64,000 bases of DNA, taken from NCBI GenBank assembly GCA_965248915.1, contig OZ252216.1, positions 1,984,001 through 2,048,000 on the forward strand, given 5' to 3'. The notes beneath the pieces are model-generated. The model ran no database searches and had not been told where the DNA came from. It saw only the letters and a program-made list of their open reading frames with translations. A program made the position numbers and the translations under genes. Within the stretch, counting starts at the first letter, position 1. Each line of letters opens with the position of its first letter. The stretch comes from CBDFLA01 sp965248915 (GTDB lineage: Bacteria > Pseudomonadota > Alphaproteobacteria > M2410). Below are positions 18,170 to 26,970 of the stretch, piece by piece.

Positions 18170-18514
18170 ATGACCTTACCTAGAGATTTCCTAGACCAAC
18201 TGAAACAATTGAAAAAGGTCTACCGCAGGTCACGCATTGAATTGGTGGTCATCATATCTGCCATCCTTTTCGCTCTGCTATTTGTTTCGATGATAATTGT
18301 TGAAGGGGTCGGTTCTTTGTTTGGCGGCAGCGGAATAGCCACCTCACTTGCAATCTTCCTAGCCTCTGTCCCATGGTATATTGCTGTCACAAACAAGAAT
18401 TTGGATTCCTATATTAGAGATAGAGTCGATAGGAACCATGAGATGGCCAAAATGCTGTTGAAGTACAGATATGCCGATACATCATCAAAAGATGGACCGA
18501 TCGATTGCGAGTGA
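18170..18514 (+). CDS. small membrane protein of unknown function
   Basis: 114 residues: a basic, helical start (LDQLKQLKKVYRRSRIE), two membrane helices (about 24-46 and 54-72), and a charged cytoplasmic tail. ATG 18170 has GGTGGA upstream. Nothing identifies a function. It sits alone between two gaps that each hold a copy or half copy of the palindromic repeat, on the same strand as the GNAT-PIN gene 380 bases later. Confidence 0.6.
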   Translation: MTLPRDFLDQLKQLKKVYRRSRIELVVIISAILFALLFVSMIIVEGVGSLFGGSGIATSLAIFLASVPWYIAVTNKNLDSYIRDRVDRNHEMAKMLLKYRYADTSSKDGPIDCE

Positions 18515-18893
18515 CGCATGTATCCACTCTTGGCTTCGAGGTCTTGTAGTGAACGTTGTAAGCGAATATTTTCTATATCGCCTATTGTGCGCCAAAGCCA
18601 TCTGCGATAGCGGATCATATTCCTCGTCAATGTCTACACGCAGTTCAATCAGACTTGGGGTTACTTACCCTCGAGCCTAGAATGTCGAATTTACCAGTTT
18701 GGCCAACCTTGTATCTTCACTCCGGGCTCACTTGCTCGAACGCAATCCGGCCATCTTAGTTGGAATCGTGTCGTTTCTTTCCTTAGGGCGAAACTGACCC
18801 CAAGTCCCTCGTTTGGAACTAGCTTTCAACGATTAATTAATGTAGTGTACAACCAACAATCCAGCTTAGTATGCCCTGGGACATTGACTTGAA
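18515..18893. other. intergenic stretch before the GNAT-PIN module
   Basis: About 380 bases with no supported gene. It holds a half copy (TATTGTGCGCCAAA, 18583-18596) of the dispersed repeat and an AT-rich part (18830-18850) that could be the promoter of the following gene. Confidence 0.4.
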
Positions 18894-21071
18894 TTGCCTC
18901 CAACTATCAAAATACTAAAATCATTCTCGGATGTAGAGCCATACATTGATCTAGCCAGCAAAGCGGCAGACTCGGAACGCGACGCGTTGGGATTCCTACC
19001 TCCCAACGCTTACAAACAGGCTGCATTGCAAGAGAAGCTTTTTGTAGCCGTGGATGCCGACGGCCTCTTCCTCGGGTACTTAATGTTCGGTGGTGTGTTT
19101 CCCCACGGCAAGGTAATGCAGATATTCAGCATTCCAAATGCCCGCAGACATGGCATCGCTCGAACGCTTTTGGAAGAGTTGATCGAACATTTGCAAATCC
19201 GTGGGTACCTTAGCATTAGTGCGAGAGTTGCCAGCGATCTCATTGACTCAAATGAATTCTACGAGAAATTGAATTTCCACACAGTCGGCATTGTGCGTGG
19301 AGGCAAGGCTCGAGAAAGAGTCATCAATCAAAGAGTGCGCGACCTCGATACACCAAGTTTGTTCGATTTTATGGCACCTCAGGCTGTCGACCATCCACTA
19401 AATCTGGGAATAACCGACAGTTACACAGCCAAAGCCCCAATTTACGCCATGGACTTGAATGTGTTGTTTGACGTTAGTCGCCAGCGAGTAAATAGCAGAG
19501 ATGCTGGCATGGTCTTTCGAGCTGGATTTAACAACGAGATAAGACTCGTAATTGCTGAAGAGTTTTTGGATGAGCTCAAAAGAAGCTCAAGTCAATTTCC
19601 CGACGATCCCCATCTTCGTTTAGCGCTTCAAATGGAAATACTGCCAACACCCAAGCGAAAGAAGATCGAGAGTATCGAGGGATCACTGTCCGGCATCATA
19701 TTCAAGGAGAAGAAGGACAAGGGTACTCTTAGTATTCAGGACAAATCCGATCTTCGTCACTTAGCCACCGCGATTCATCACAATATCCAAGGGTTTATAA
19801 CTAGCGAAAAGGCGATTCTACGACAGCATGATCATCTAAGATCGAATTATGGGCTTGATGTCTTAGGTGTCACTGACTTTTCTGACACTCTGCCAACAAT
19901 TGATGTCGGACCGGAACTCGAACAGATGACTAGTGGCGACAAAACAAAGTTGACATCCGGCTCCATGACCGAAGGCAATTTGAAAGAAGTTGTTTCCTTC
20001 CTGAAGGACATACATGTTCCATCTAAAACGATAGACGATATCACTTCATTCGGTGACTATATTGCTCCGCAAAGACACATTGTACTCAGTGGAATAAATG
20101 GTGTTCTTTCATTTTCATCATGGAAGGTAGAGAAATTTCCAAAGAAGACGGCAAGAGCCTTCATTGGAGCCAATGAAGACGCGCCCACGGCAAGAACGGC
20201 TGTTGACTACACGATTGGACGCATTTGCAGGTCGGCTGGGAAAGACGCACCTGCAAGAATTGTGCTGCAAATTTTGCCAGGCCATCCCGCAACCAAAAGA
20301 ATAGCGCTTGCTCACGGGTTTAGAACGGAGCCAGGAAAAGAGCAATACGGCACAACGTTGCACAAAGTCTGCATCTGCGGGATCGTCGACAAGTCTTCAT
20401 GGGAGCACACAAGAAAATCAATTACATCGCTAATTGGCGCAAACTTGCCAAAAGAAATACCTCCTTTTACCGGTACAAACCAGGCAATCACAATTGAGAA
20501 ACCAACTGGCCAACAAGAAATAATTTCGTTGCAAGAACTCGAGACATTAATATCGCCCGCCCACGTTCTTCTTCCCGGTAGATCTGGTGCAATTGTCCCA
20601 ATAAAGAGAGTTTTCGCTGACGAATTGCTGGGGACATCAGAACAACTGACCTTGTTGACACCGACGGAGGCGGTATTCCTAAAGGAGAGAGTTTACTACA
20701 GTTCACCTCGCGCAGCATCAATTCTGACACCTGGCACACCAATTCTTTTCTATGAATCCTCCAAGGGGGGTGGCCGAATGAGCGTCGTGGCCATCGCACG
20801 GGTGATTCGGTCGTACTTAGCCACGCCCGACCAACTGAATTCAGATACTGAGAGAAAGGGTGTTCTTGACAAATCCACTTTGGAACATTTTGGTAGAAGC
20901 AGAACAAAGTTGGTCACGGTCTTTGACAATGTTATGAAGTTCAGAAAGCCGGTCTCACTCAACAGACTTCGCGAAATCGGCTGTGCGGACGGCGCTAATT
21001 TCGTTACCGCAAAACGCCTGCAACCAGGAGAGCTATCCATGGTGGTCAATGAAGGATTTGCTGATGGATAG
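18894..21071 (+). CDS. GNAT-PIN-GNAT-PUA-like multidomain protein
   Basis: 725 residues, TTG start at 18894 (a TGA two codons upstream leaves no better one). I read four parts. Residues 1-155 are a GNAT acetyltransferase with the acetyl-CoA loop NARRHGIARTLLEEL. Residues about 182-330 look like a PIN nuclease: Asp187 in AMDLNVLF, Glu222/223 in AEEFLDEL, Asp286 in KSDLRHLATAI and FITSEKAIL where Glu305 stands in the last acidic place. Residues about 390-500 look like a second, diverged GNAT (HPATKRIALAHGF). Residues about 590-720 resemble an EVE/PUA-like fold (ILTPGTPILFYESSKGGGR, then VVAIARVIRS). The next gene, ASCH, overlaps by 8 bases. Domain content suggests RNA- or tRNA-directed activity, perhaps a toxin or defence role; unproven. 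Confidence 0.75.
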   Translation: MPPTIKILKSFSDVEPYIDLASKAADSERDALGFLPPNAYKQAALQEKLFVAVDADGLFLGYLMFGGVFPHGKVMQIFSIPNARRHGIARTLLEELIEHLQIRGYLSISARVASDLIDSNEFYEKLNFHTVGIVRGGKARERVINQRVRDLDTPSLFDFMAPQAVDHPLNLGITDSYTAKAPIYAMDLNVLFDVSRQRVNSRDAGMVFRAGFNNEIRLVIAEEFLDELKRSSSQFPDDPHLRLALQMEILPTPKRKKIESIEGSLSGIIFKEKKDKGTLSIQDKSDLRHLATAIHHNIQGFITSEKAILRQHDHLRSNYGLDVLGVTDFSDTLPTIDVGPELEQMTSGDKTKLTSGSMTEGNLKEVVSFLKDIHVPSKTIDDITSFGDYIAPQRHIVLSGINGVLSFSSWKVEKFPKKTARAFIGANEDAPTARTAVDYTIGRICRSAGKDAPARIVLQILPGHPATKRIALAHGFRTEPGKEQYGTTLHKVCICGIVDKSSWEHTRKSITSLIGANLPKEIPPFTGTNQAITIEKPTGQQEIISLQELETLISPAHVLLPGRSGAIVPIKRVFADELLGTSEQLTLLTPTEAVFLKERVYYSSPRAASILTPGTPILFYESSKGGGRMSVVAIARVIRSYLATPDQLNSDTERKGVLDKSTLEHFGRSRTKLVTVFDNVMKFRKPVSLNRLREIGCADGANFVTAKRLQPGELSMVVNEGFADG

Positions 21072-21498
21072 TCCAATTGACATATTGATTTCGGTCGAAG
21101 AAAGGCATGCATGCAACATCCTGGCGGGAAATAAAACCGTTGAGCTTCGTCGAAAGAAAATCAATGTCTCGTCCGGAACTCGCATGTGGATATACAGCAA
21201 ACTGCCGTGCGGCCAAATTCAAGGAATCGCGACTGTCGACAAGGTAATCACTATGGCGCCCAAGGACATTTGGCGGCTATTTGGTGCAAGAAGCGCAATT
21301 TCCAAGCTTGAGTTCGAAGAATATTTTGCAAATAAAGATATTGGGCATGCCATTGTCCTGAATGAAGTAAGAGCGCTGACACCAATGTTAGATCTGGCTG
21401 AAATTCGAAAGAGGATCTCCCACTTTCAACCACCCCAGTTTTTCAAGAAACTGTCACAAGGGAGTCCTGAACTCGCTCTCTTTCAAACCGCCCTCTAG
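21064..21498 (+). CDS. ASCH-domain protein
   Basis: 144 residues, a single ASCH domain (PUA-like fold that binds RNA or modified nucleotides). The signature is AGNKTVELRRKKINVSSGTR, residues 21-40, with the conserved Lys24, Glu27 and Arg29/30, followed by MWIYSKLPCGQIQGIATVDKV. ATG 21064 has AAGGA 7 bases upstream and lies 8 bases inside the end of the preceding gene, so the two are translated together. Some ASCH proteins hydrolyse modified cytidines or act as toxins; here it is more likely a partner or regulator of the multidomain protein. Whether it is catalytic is unknown. Confidence 0.85.
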   Translation: MDSPIDILISVEERHACNILAGNKTVELRRKKINVSSGTRMWIYSKLPCGQIQGIATVDKVITMAPKDIWRLFGARSAISKLEFEEYFANKDIGHAIVLNEVRALTPMLDLAEIRKRISHFQPPQFFKKLSQGSPELALFQTAL

Positions 21499-21561
21499 AT
21501 GAAGTTTCAGACTCAACCGCTTCCCAGCGGCAGTTTTCCTCTAAACAACTGGACCTTCTTC

Positions 21562-21876
21562 TTACCTAATCTCGCGTGCCGATAAGTCCCTGGCATCCGC
21601 CAGTATCGCTGAGAATAACACACCGTCAGGCGTCTCCTCATCCGGCATACCGTCGCTTGGATAACAAGCTCGAGCGAACTCCTCGAGTTTGATGAGAAGG
21701 TCTTGGAGGGTTTGCGCTGGAGTGGCCGCCAGAAGAAGATCAAGAGACTCGAGTTTTGACATGATCTCGATCTTCTCAAGTTCGGTAAGAACCACGCTTC
21801 TGGCGCTCAACTTCGTCGCGAGCCACTGTCGCTCGAATTGGAGTTGAGAGAGGCTCTTTGTTGGGGTTCGGGACAT
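21562..21876 (-). CDS. small protein of the serine-recombinase cluster, unknown function
   Basis: 104 residues, acidic and largely helical (SLSQLQFERQWLATKLSA at the start). ATG 21876 has GGTGG 4-5 bases upstream. It is transcribed away from the DUF2924 / recombinase pair; small genes of this kind commonly accompany that pair in alphaproteobacterial islands. I know no function; a regulator or accessory factor is possible. No HTH is evident. Confidence 0.6.
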   Translation of the reverse strand: MSRTPTKSLSQLQFERQWLATKLSARSVVLTELEKIEIMSKLESLDLLLAATPAQTLQDLLIKLEEFARACYPSDGMPDEETPDGVLFSAILADARDLSAREIR

Positions 21877-22016
21877 GCGCCCACCAACGCTCGTTCAGTG
21901 GTGGAAGTCAAGTCCATCTTTCGAAGATTCATCCGCCTAGAGAGCAGTTTAGACTGGACTTCTGAGCACATTGGAGCGTGCATGTCCCTACACAAACAGA
22001 TGGAACGGAGGGATCG

Positions 22017-22460
22017 ATGGATCGACGATTGGAGGTAATTGGATCGGCGGGGCTGGCGGAACTGAGGGATCGATGGGAAAGGCAATTTGGCATCGCGCCG
22101 TCGAAACACCTGAGCCGGAAGTTACTTGTGCGGGCACTGGCATATGAGCACCAGGTCAAAGCTGCAAGCGGGCTCAAGATTGGGGTCCGGCGCAAGTTGA
22201 AGGCGATTGCCAAAGGTGAGGTGTCGGCAAGTTCGGCGGCGGAACGCCCTGCCGGTCTCCTGTCAGGAGGACGCCTCGTGCGCGAATGGCATGGAACCAC
22301 TTACGTCGTGGAGGTAACGGATCAGGGGTTTCTGTGGAAGGGGGAGACTTACACGTCTCTGACAGCGGTCGCCTTCGCCATAACCGGGGCCAAATGGAAT
22401 GGCCGACGGTTCTTCGGTATCGCGAAAGGCCCAACAGCGGCACGGAGATCGGCGGCATGA
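22017..22460 (+). CDS. DUF2924 protein, partner of the serine recombinase
   Basis: 147 residues. ATG 22017 is preceded by GGAGG 5 bases upstream, a strong ribosome site that decides the start. The family (DUF2924) is found almost only beside large serine recombinases in alphaproteobacteria; landmarks here are SKHLSRKLLVRALAYEHQ and GGRLVREWHGTTYVVEV, with a C-terminal WNGRRFFG typical of the group. The stop overlaps the recombinase ATG (ATGA). It probably acts as a directionality or DNA-binding accessory factor; this is inferred from its constant pairing. Confidence 0.85.
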   Translation: MDRRLEVIGSAGLAELRDRWERQFGIAPSKHLSRKLLVRALAYEHQVKAASGLKIGVRRKLKAIAKGEVSASSAAERPAGLLSGGRLVREWHGTTYVVEVTDQGFLWKGETYTSLTAVAFAITGAKWNGRRFFGIAKGPTAARRSAA

Positions 22461-24139
22461 GCAAAAAGCGGCGGTGCGCCATCTACACGAGAAAGTCGAC
22501 CGAGGATGGATTGGAGCAAGACTTCAATTCTCTTGATGCCCAGAGAGAGGCTTGTGAAGCCTTCGTCCTGAGTCAGAAAAGCGAAGGTTGGGCCGTCGCC
22601 AAAAAACTCTATGACGATGGCGGCTTTTCTGGTGGATCCATGGAACGACCTGGACTGGTGTCTTTGTTGGAAGATGTTCAGTCCGGGCTGGTCGACGTCA
22701 TCGTGGTCTACAAGGTCGACCGATTGACCCGGTCTCTCGCAGACTTTGCCAAGATCGTTGAGCTTCTAGATACTCATGAAGTCTCCTTCGTCTCGGTCAC
22801 CCAGGCCTTTAACACCACCTCCTCCATGGGAAGACTAACCCTCAATGTACTTCTCTCTTTTGCCCAGTTTGAGCGTGAAGTCACAGCAGAGCGTATAAGA
22901 GACAAAATTGCGGCCTCTAAGAAGAAGGGCATCTGGATGGGTGGTTTGGTACCCATCGGCTTTGACGTTGTGGAGAGAAAGCTCGTAATCAACAAAACAG
23001 AAGCTAAGACCGTCCAGACGCTCTTTGATCTCTATCTAGAACTCGACCATGTCAGAGCTGTTGTTGAAGAGGCCAAACGCCGCGGTCTCAGATCCAAGCT
23101 CAGAACCTACGCAGATGGCCGGCAAGTTGGAGGTCACAGCTTTCGCACCGGCCAGCTCTATCACCTATTGAGGAACCCCATCTACATCGGTTGCATCCGC
23201 CACAAAGGAGAGATCCACCAAGGCCTTCACAAGCCCATCATCCATCAAGACACTTGGGACAAAGTCCAAGCCAAGTTGAACGCCAAAGCGGTCTTGAGAC
23301 ACGCCTTGCCAAAGCAGAAGTCGTCAAGCTTCCTCCTGGGCAAGCTATTCGATGATACCAGTGAACCCATGACCACCAACCACGCCGTCAAGCAAGGACG
23401 GCGCTACCGCTACTACATCTCCAAATGTCTCAACGGAAAGCAGCCAGATCACCACAAGGGATGGCGTATCCCCGCTTCCGAGATCGAGACCACAATCACA
23501 AACTCTCTCAGATCGTTCCTCACCGATCCGGTCCACCTTATGGATGCTCTTCAGTCTCAGTCATCTACCGAAAGTGGCTTCGCAACAGTGACCTCATCGC
23601 TCACCAACAAATCGTGGTCAGAGGTGGACCTCAGATCTCTGGTTGAGACAGCTGTTCAGAGAATTGACTTGCGTCGTGATGCCATCTGCATCTCTCTCGA
23701 CCTCCGTCAGATTGCGGGCAACGTCGGAAATGGAGAACCCTTCGAAACCAAAAGGTCATCGGACCAGGTCTACGAACTCACCATTCCAACCAAGCTGCGG
23801 CGGCGCGGCATCGAGACAAAGATCGTCATGTGCGAGTCCTCGAACAACGCATCAGACCCAAACGCGAAACTCATCGAACTCATCGCCAAATCCCACTACT
23901 GGTTCGAGCGGCTCAAAACAGGTGAAGTCAACTCAATTGCGGAGATTGCCAAGTGCGAAAAATATTGTGCCGAGGACGTTAGTCGCTTCCTCCCTCTCGC
24001 CTTCCTGTCCCCAAAGATTGTCACCGCCATTCTCCAAGGACAGCAACCAACAGATCTAACGGTCGACAAATTGAGGCGGCTACCTTCGCTGCCTCTTGGA
24101 TGGGATGCTCAACTCGATCACCTCGGATTCTCAGACTAA
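22457..24139 (+). CDS. large serine recombinase
   Basis: 560 residues. The N-terminal resolvase domain holds the catalytic serine (CAIYTRKSTEDG, Ser14) and the usual Arg-rich helix (VDRLTRSLADF). A recombinase domain follows (INKTEAKTVQTLFDLYLE ... TGQLYHLLRNPIYIGCIRHKG), then a C-terminal region with coiled segments and LPLAFLSPKIVTAILQGQQP. ATG 22457 overlaps the DUF2924 stop by four bases; the frame is open upstream but that part is DUF2924 in another frame. Such enzymes integrate and excise phages or islands. It lies 275 bases from the 3' end of a tRNA gene, a possible boundary of the element. Confidence 0.92.
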   Translation: MSKKRRCAIYTRKSTEDGLEQDFNSLDAQREACEAFVLSQKSEGWAVAKKLYDDGGFSGGSMERPGLVSLLEDVQSGLVDVIVVYKVDRLTRSLADFAKIVELLDTHEVSFVSVTQAFNTTSSMGRLTLNVLLSFAQFEREVTAERIRDKIAASKKKGIWMGGLVPIGFDVVERKLVINKTEAKTVQTLFDLYLELDHVRAVVEEAKRRGLRSKLRTYADGRQVGGHSFRTGQLYHLLRNPIYIGCIRHKGEIHQGLHKPIIHQDTWDKVQAKLNAKAVLRHALPKQKSSSFLLGKLFDDTSEPMTTNHAVKQGRRYRYYISKCLNGKQPDHHKGWRIPASEIETTITNSLRSFLTDPVHLMDALQSQSSTESGFATVTSSLTNKSWSEVDLRSLVETAVQRIDLRRDAICISLDLRQIAGNVGNGEPFETKRSSDQVYELTIPTKLRRRGIETKIVMCESSNNASDPNAKLIELIAKSHYWFERLKTGEVNSIAEIAKCEKYCAEDVSRFLPLAFLSPKIVTAILQGQQPTDLTVDKLRRLPSLPLGWDAQLDHLGFSD

Positions 24140-24413
24140 ATCCAAACCGTCAACTGTCTCGACCCTCCACAACCTGACAACCACGAATGCCGTCGCGGAA
24201 AATAGCGTGTTGGATCGCCACACAGTCTGTAAATTTTGCTCAACGGTCTGGTGGAAAAACCAGGCCCCAAGAGACACATCTCAAAATCGCTGCCGTTGAG
24301 GCGTAAGGAGACGCTCTATGCCCAGGATCTTCGGACCACATATGCACTAAGCCTTTGAAATGTCGGAGTTCTATTGAGCACACCGTTTGGAGGTCTCAAG
24401 GTGAAGAACTGCG
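24140..24413. other. gap between recombinase and tRNA, possible island end
   Basis: 274 bases without a supported gene. If the recombinase element ends near the tRNA 3' end, the attachment site should be in or beside this stretch. I could not find a second copy of the tRNA 3' end elsewhere in the window. Confidence 0.3.
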
Positions 24414-24490
24414 TGGTGGGCCCGGTAGGACTCGAACCTACGACCAGACCGTTATGAGCGGTCGGCTCTAACCAACTGAGCTACAGGCCC
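24414..24490 (-). tRNA. tRNA with anticodon CAT (elongator Met or Ile2)
   Basis: 77 bases that fold fully: acceptor GGGCCTG/CGGGCCC, D arm GCTC...GAGC, anticodon stem GACCG/CGGTC with loop CTCATAA, 5-base variable loop, T arm GTAGG-TTCGAGT-CCTAC, discriminator A, and an encoded CCA. The anticodon CAT means elongator Met or, after lysidine modification, Ile2 reading AUA. The acceptor stem matches the usual alphaproteobacterial Ile(GAT) stem, so I lean to Ile2. Not initiator (the stem starts with a G-C pair). Confidence 0.93.
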
Positions 24491-24707
24491 TAATACCATC
24501 GCGAGTGCGTCGAAGCCGTATTGGCCAATTAGCCTGCTCCGAGCAGCGGTGCTATAGCAGCTTTCATTCCCAGACTGAAGCCCACAAATGGGGCAAAAAT
24601 CTGCAAGAAACACCTCAAGAACACCATATGCTGTATAAACATATTTACATGACAAGACCAATGGGTTTCTTAGTGTGTAGCGCTGGGGAAAGTTTGGGAG
24701 GCCGTTG
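24491..24707. other. gap between tRNA and S9 peptidase
   Basis: 217 bases with the promoters of two divergent genes; nothing more specific seen. Confidence 0.3.
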
Positions 24708-26813
24708 ATGACTCTTTTTGATCTGCGCGGGGCACTGTGTGTCACGAGCATCGTGACCCTGTTCGGCCTCGCGGGCTGCGATTCCGGTGACCAAAAACCC
24801 ACCGATGCCAGCGATGAAAGTGAATTTCTGATCACCTCTGAGCCAATAGATTATCCAGATCCCCTGATTCCCCGTGAGCACTTGTTCGACAATCCTCAAC
24901 GGACCCTCGCGCGCATCAGCCCAGACGGAACAAAGGTCGCCTTTCTGGCGCCTCTAAATGGCGTCTTGAATGCTTGGGTTGGCCCCGTTGATAATATCAA
25001 TGAAGCAGAACCGGTGACCGAAGATACGGGTCGCGGTGTTCAATACATTCAGTGGTCCGCTGGCGGAACGCATCTTCTGCATTACCAAGACAAAGATGGC
25101 AACGAGAGCTGGCACGTATTCGCCACTGAACTAGCCACCAAAACCACCCGCGATCTAACGCCGGTCGACGACGCGCAAATTAGTGCACGCCTTAGTGAAT
25201 TGAGTTGGGACAAACCAAACAAGATCAATATCCAAATCAATGATCGAGATTCACGCTATCACGACATCTACATTGTCGACCTCGAAAGCGGCGAGCGAGA
25301 ACTCATCCTGAAAAACGATGGCTATCCCTACATCCTTTCCGACAACACCCTCACGCCGCGCATTGCCATGCGGACAAATGAAAATGGCTCTGCGACCATC
25401 CTCAAGATTGTTGAGGGAGAAGACTGGCCGATTTTGTCAGAGATCCCATCGCAAGATGTTTTCGGCGCTAATGTTGTCAGCTTCAGTCACGACAACGAGA
25501 AGATCTACCTCATTTCCGCAGCTGATAGGGACACAACAGCCCTTTACGAAGAAGACATCGTGAACGGCACTTCAAAACTCATTGGCGCCAGCCACCGTGC
25601 CGACATTCAATCCGTGTTGGTCCATCCAACCGAGAAGACCATTGAAGCTTACTCCATCGACTATGACCGAGAAGAGTGGATCACTCAGAGCGAAGAGATC
25701 GCAAACACCCTTGGATATTTGTCGACCGTGTCAGATGGCGACTTCACCGTCGTCAACAAGAGCAAAGATAACACCCTTTGGATGGTGCACTATGATGTAA
25801 CAGACGCGCCAGGTGTTTACTATCTGGTCAACGTTGCTGAGAGAACCGCAAAGAAAGTCTTCGGTCAGCGCCCCGCATTGGAAGACGCGCCTTTGTCAAA
25901 AATGCATCCGCGGGTCATTACCTCGCGCGACGAACTTGAGCTCGTATCCTATCTGACACTTCCCCCTCACACCGACCCGGATGGGGACGGCATTCCCAAC
26001 ACACAAGTCCCGCTGGTTCTTGTGGTTCATGGCGGACCTTGGTCGCGCGACAAGTTTGGTTTCGATGGAAGACACCAGTGGCTCGCCAATCGTGGCTATG
26101 CAGTATTGAGCGTCAATTACCGTGGCTCCACAGGATTTGGCAAAGCCTTTGTCGAAGCAGCAAACCAAGAGTTCGCAAAAAAGATGCATGACGATCTCAT
26201 CGATTCTGTCGATTGGGCCATCGCCAAGGGCATCGCCGATCCAGATAGAGTGGCAATCCTGGGCAGTTCTTATGGCGGGTACGCGACCTTGGTGGGTATG
26301 ACCTTTACGCCAGAGCGCTTCGCATGTGGCGTCGACATTTCAGGCGCCTCCAATCTCGTTAAGCTCATTGAGAGCTTTCCCGACTACTGGGGACCCTCCC
26401 TAAATGTCACTTGGTATCCGCGCGTCGGAGATCCTCGAACGGAAGAAGGTCGTGAGCTCCTAATGAGCCGGTCGCCAATTACTATGGTCAAAGACATTGA
26501 AAACCCATTGATCATATTCCAGGGCGCCAATGACCAACGCATTAAGCTCGCCGACTCCGATGAATTCGTCTCAGCCATGCAAGAAAACGGTCAATCCGTT
26601 ACTTACGCAATTTTCGAAGACGAGGGACATGAATTCGTGAGGCCTGAGAACAAGATGGCCTACCACGCGGTCGCCGAAGTTTTCCTCGCCCAATGCCTTG
26701 GCGGACGGTATGAGCCCATCGGCGACGCACTCGTGGGATCAAGTATCCAATTGATCGCCGGCGCCGATCGTGTGGAGGGACTTGAGGAAGCTCTAGCAGC
26801 CCGAACGCCTTAA
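24708..26813 (+). CDS. S9-family (prolyl oligopeptidase-type) lipoprotein peptidase
   Basis: 701 residues. ATG 24708 has GGGAGG 6 bases upstream. A lipoprotein signal ends in LFGLAGC with Cys24 as the lipidated residue, so it is anchored in the periplasm or outer membrane. Residues about 50-420 form a beta-propeller (repeated strands such as ARISPDGTKVAFLAP); the C-terminal hydrolase domain has the nucleophile in GSSYGGYATL, the Asp in IIFQGANDQRIK and the His in FEDEGHEFVRP. It would cleave short peptides, probably dipeptides from the N terminus. It may be co-transcribed with the SIMPL gene that follows after 157 bases, but the gap is large enough for a promoter. Confidence 0.92.
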   Translation: MTLFDLRGALCVTSIVTLFGLAGCDSGDQKPTDASDESEFLITSEPIDYPDPLIPREHLFDNPQRTLARISPDGTKVAFLAPLNGVLNAWVGPVDNINEAEPVTEDTGRGVQYIQWSAGGTHLLHYQDKDGNESWHVFATELATKTTRDLTPVDDAQISARLSELSWDKPNKINIQINDRDSRYHDIYIVDLESGERELILKNDGYPYILSDNTLTPRIAMRTNENGSATILKIVEGEDWPILSEIPSQDVFGANVVSFSHDNEKIYLISAADRDTTALYEEDIVNGTSKLIGASHRADIQSVLVHPTEKTIEAYSIDYDREEWITQSEEIANTLGYLSTVSDGDFTVVNKSKDNTLWMVHYDVTDAPGVYYLVNVAERTAKKVFGQRPALEDAPLSKMHPRVITSRDELELVSYLTLPPHTDPDGDGIPNTQVPLVLVVHGGPWSRDKFGFDGRHQWLANRGYAVLSVNYRGSTGFGKAFVEAANQEFAKKMHDDLIDSVDWAIAKGIADPDRVAILGSSYGGYATLVGMTFTPERFACGVDISGASNLVKLIESFPDYWGPSLNVTWYPRVGDPRTEEGRELLMSRSPITMVKDIENPLIIFQGANDQRIKLADSDEFVSAMQENGQSVTYAIFEDEGHEFVRPENKMAYHAVAEVFLAQCLGGRYEPIGDALVGSSIQLIAGADRVEGLEEALAARTP

Positions 26814-26970
26814 GCTGCGGCAACTGACCCCCGTTTTCAAATGCTTGCGGGCCGATCACCTGTTTCGCAAGCATCCAATCCTTCGCCGCGATCCGGCCAC
26901 TCTTTCGTCTCAATCGAAATTGATGTTAGGCTCAAACAGGCAAATACATGTCGTAAGAAGGGGATTGTCC

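Noticed and set aside
24140..24413. tRNA-derived attachment repeat beside the recombinase
   Set aside because: I could not find a second copy of the tRNA 3' end in the window, so no attachment site is claimed.
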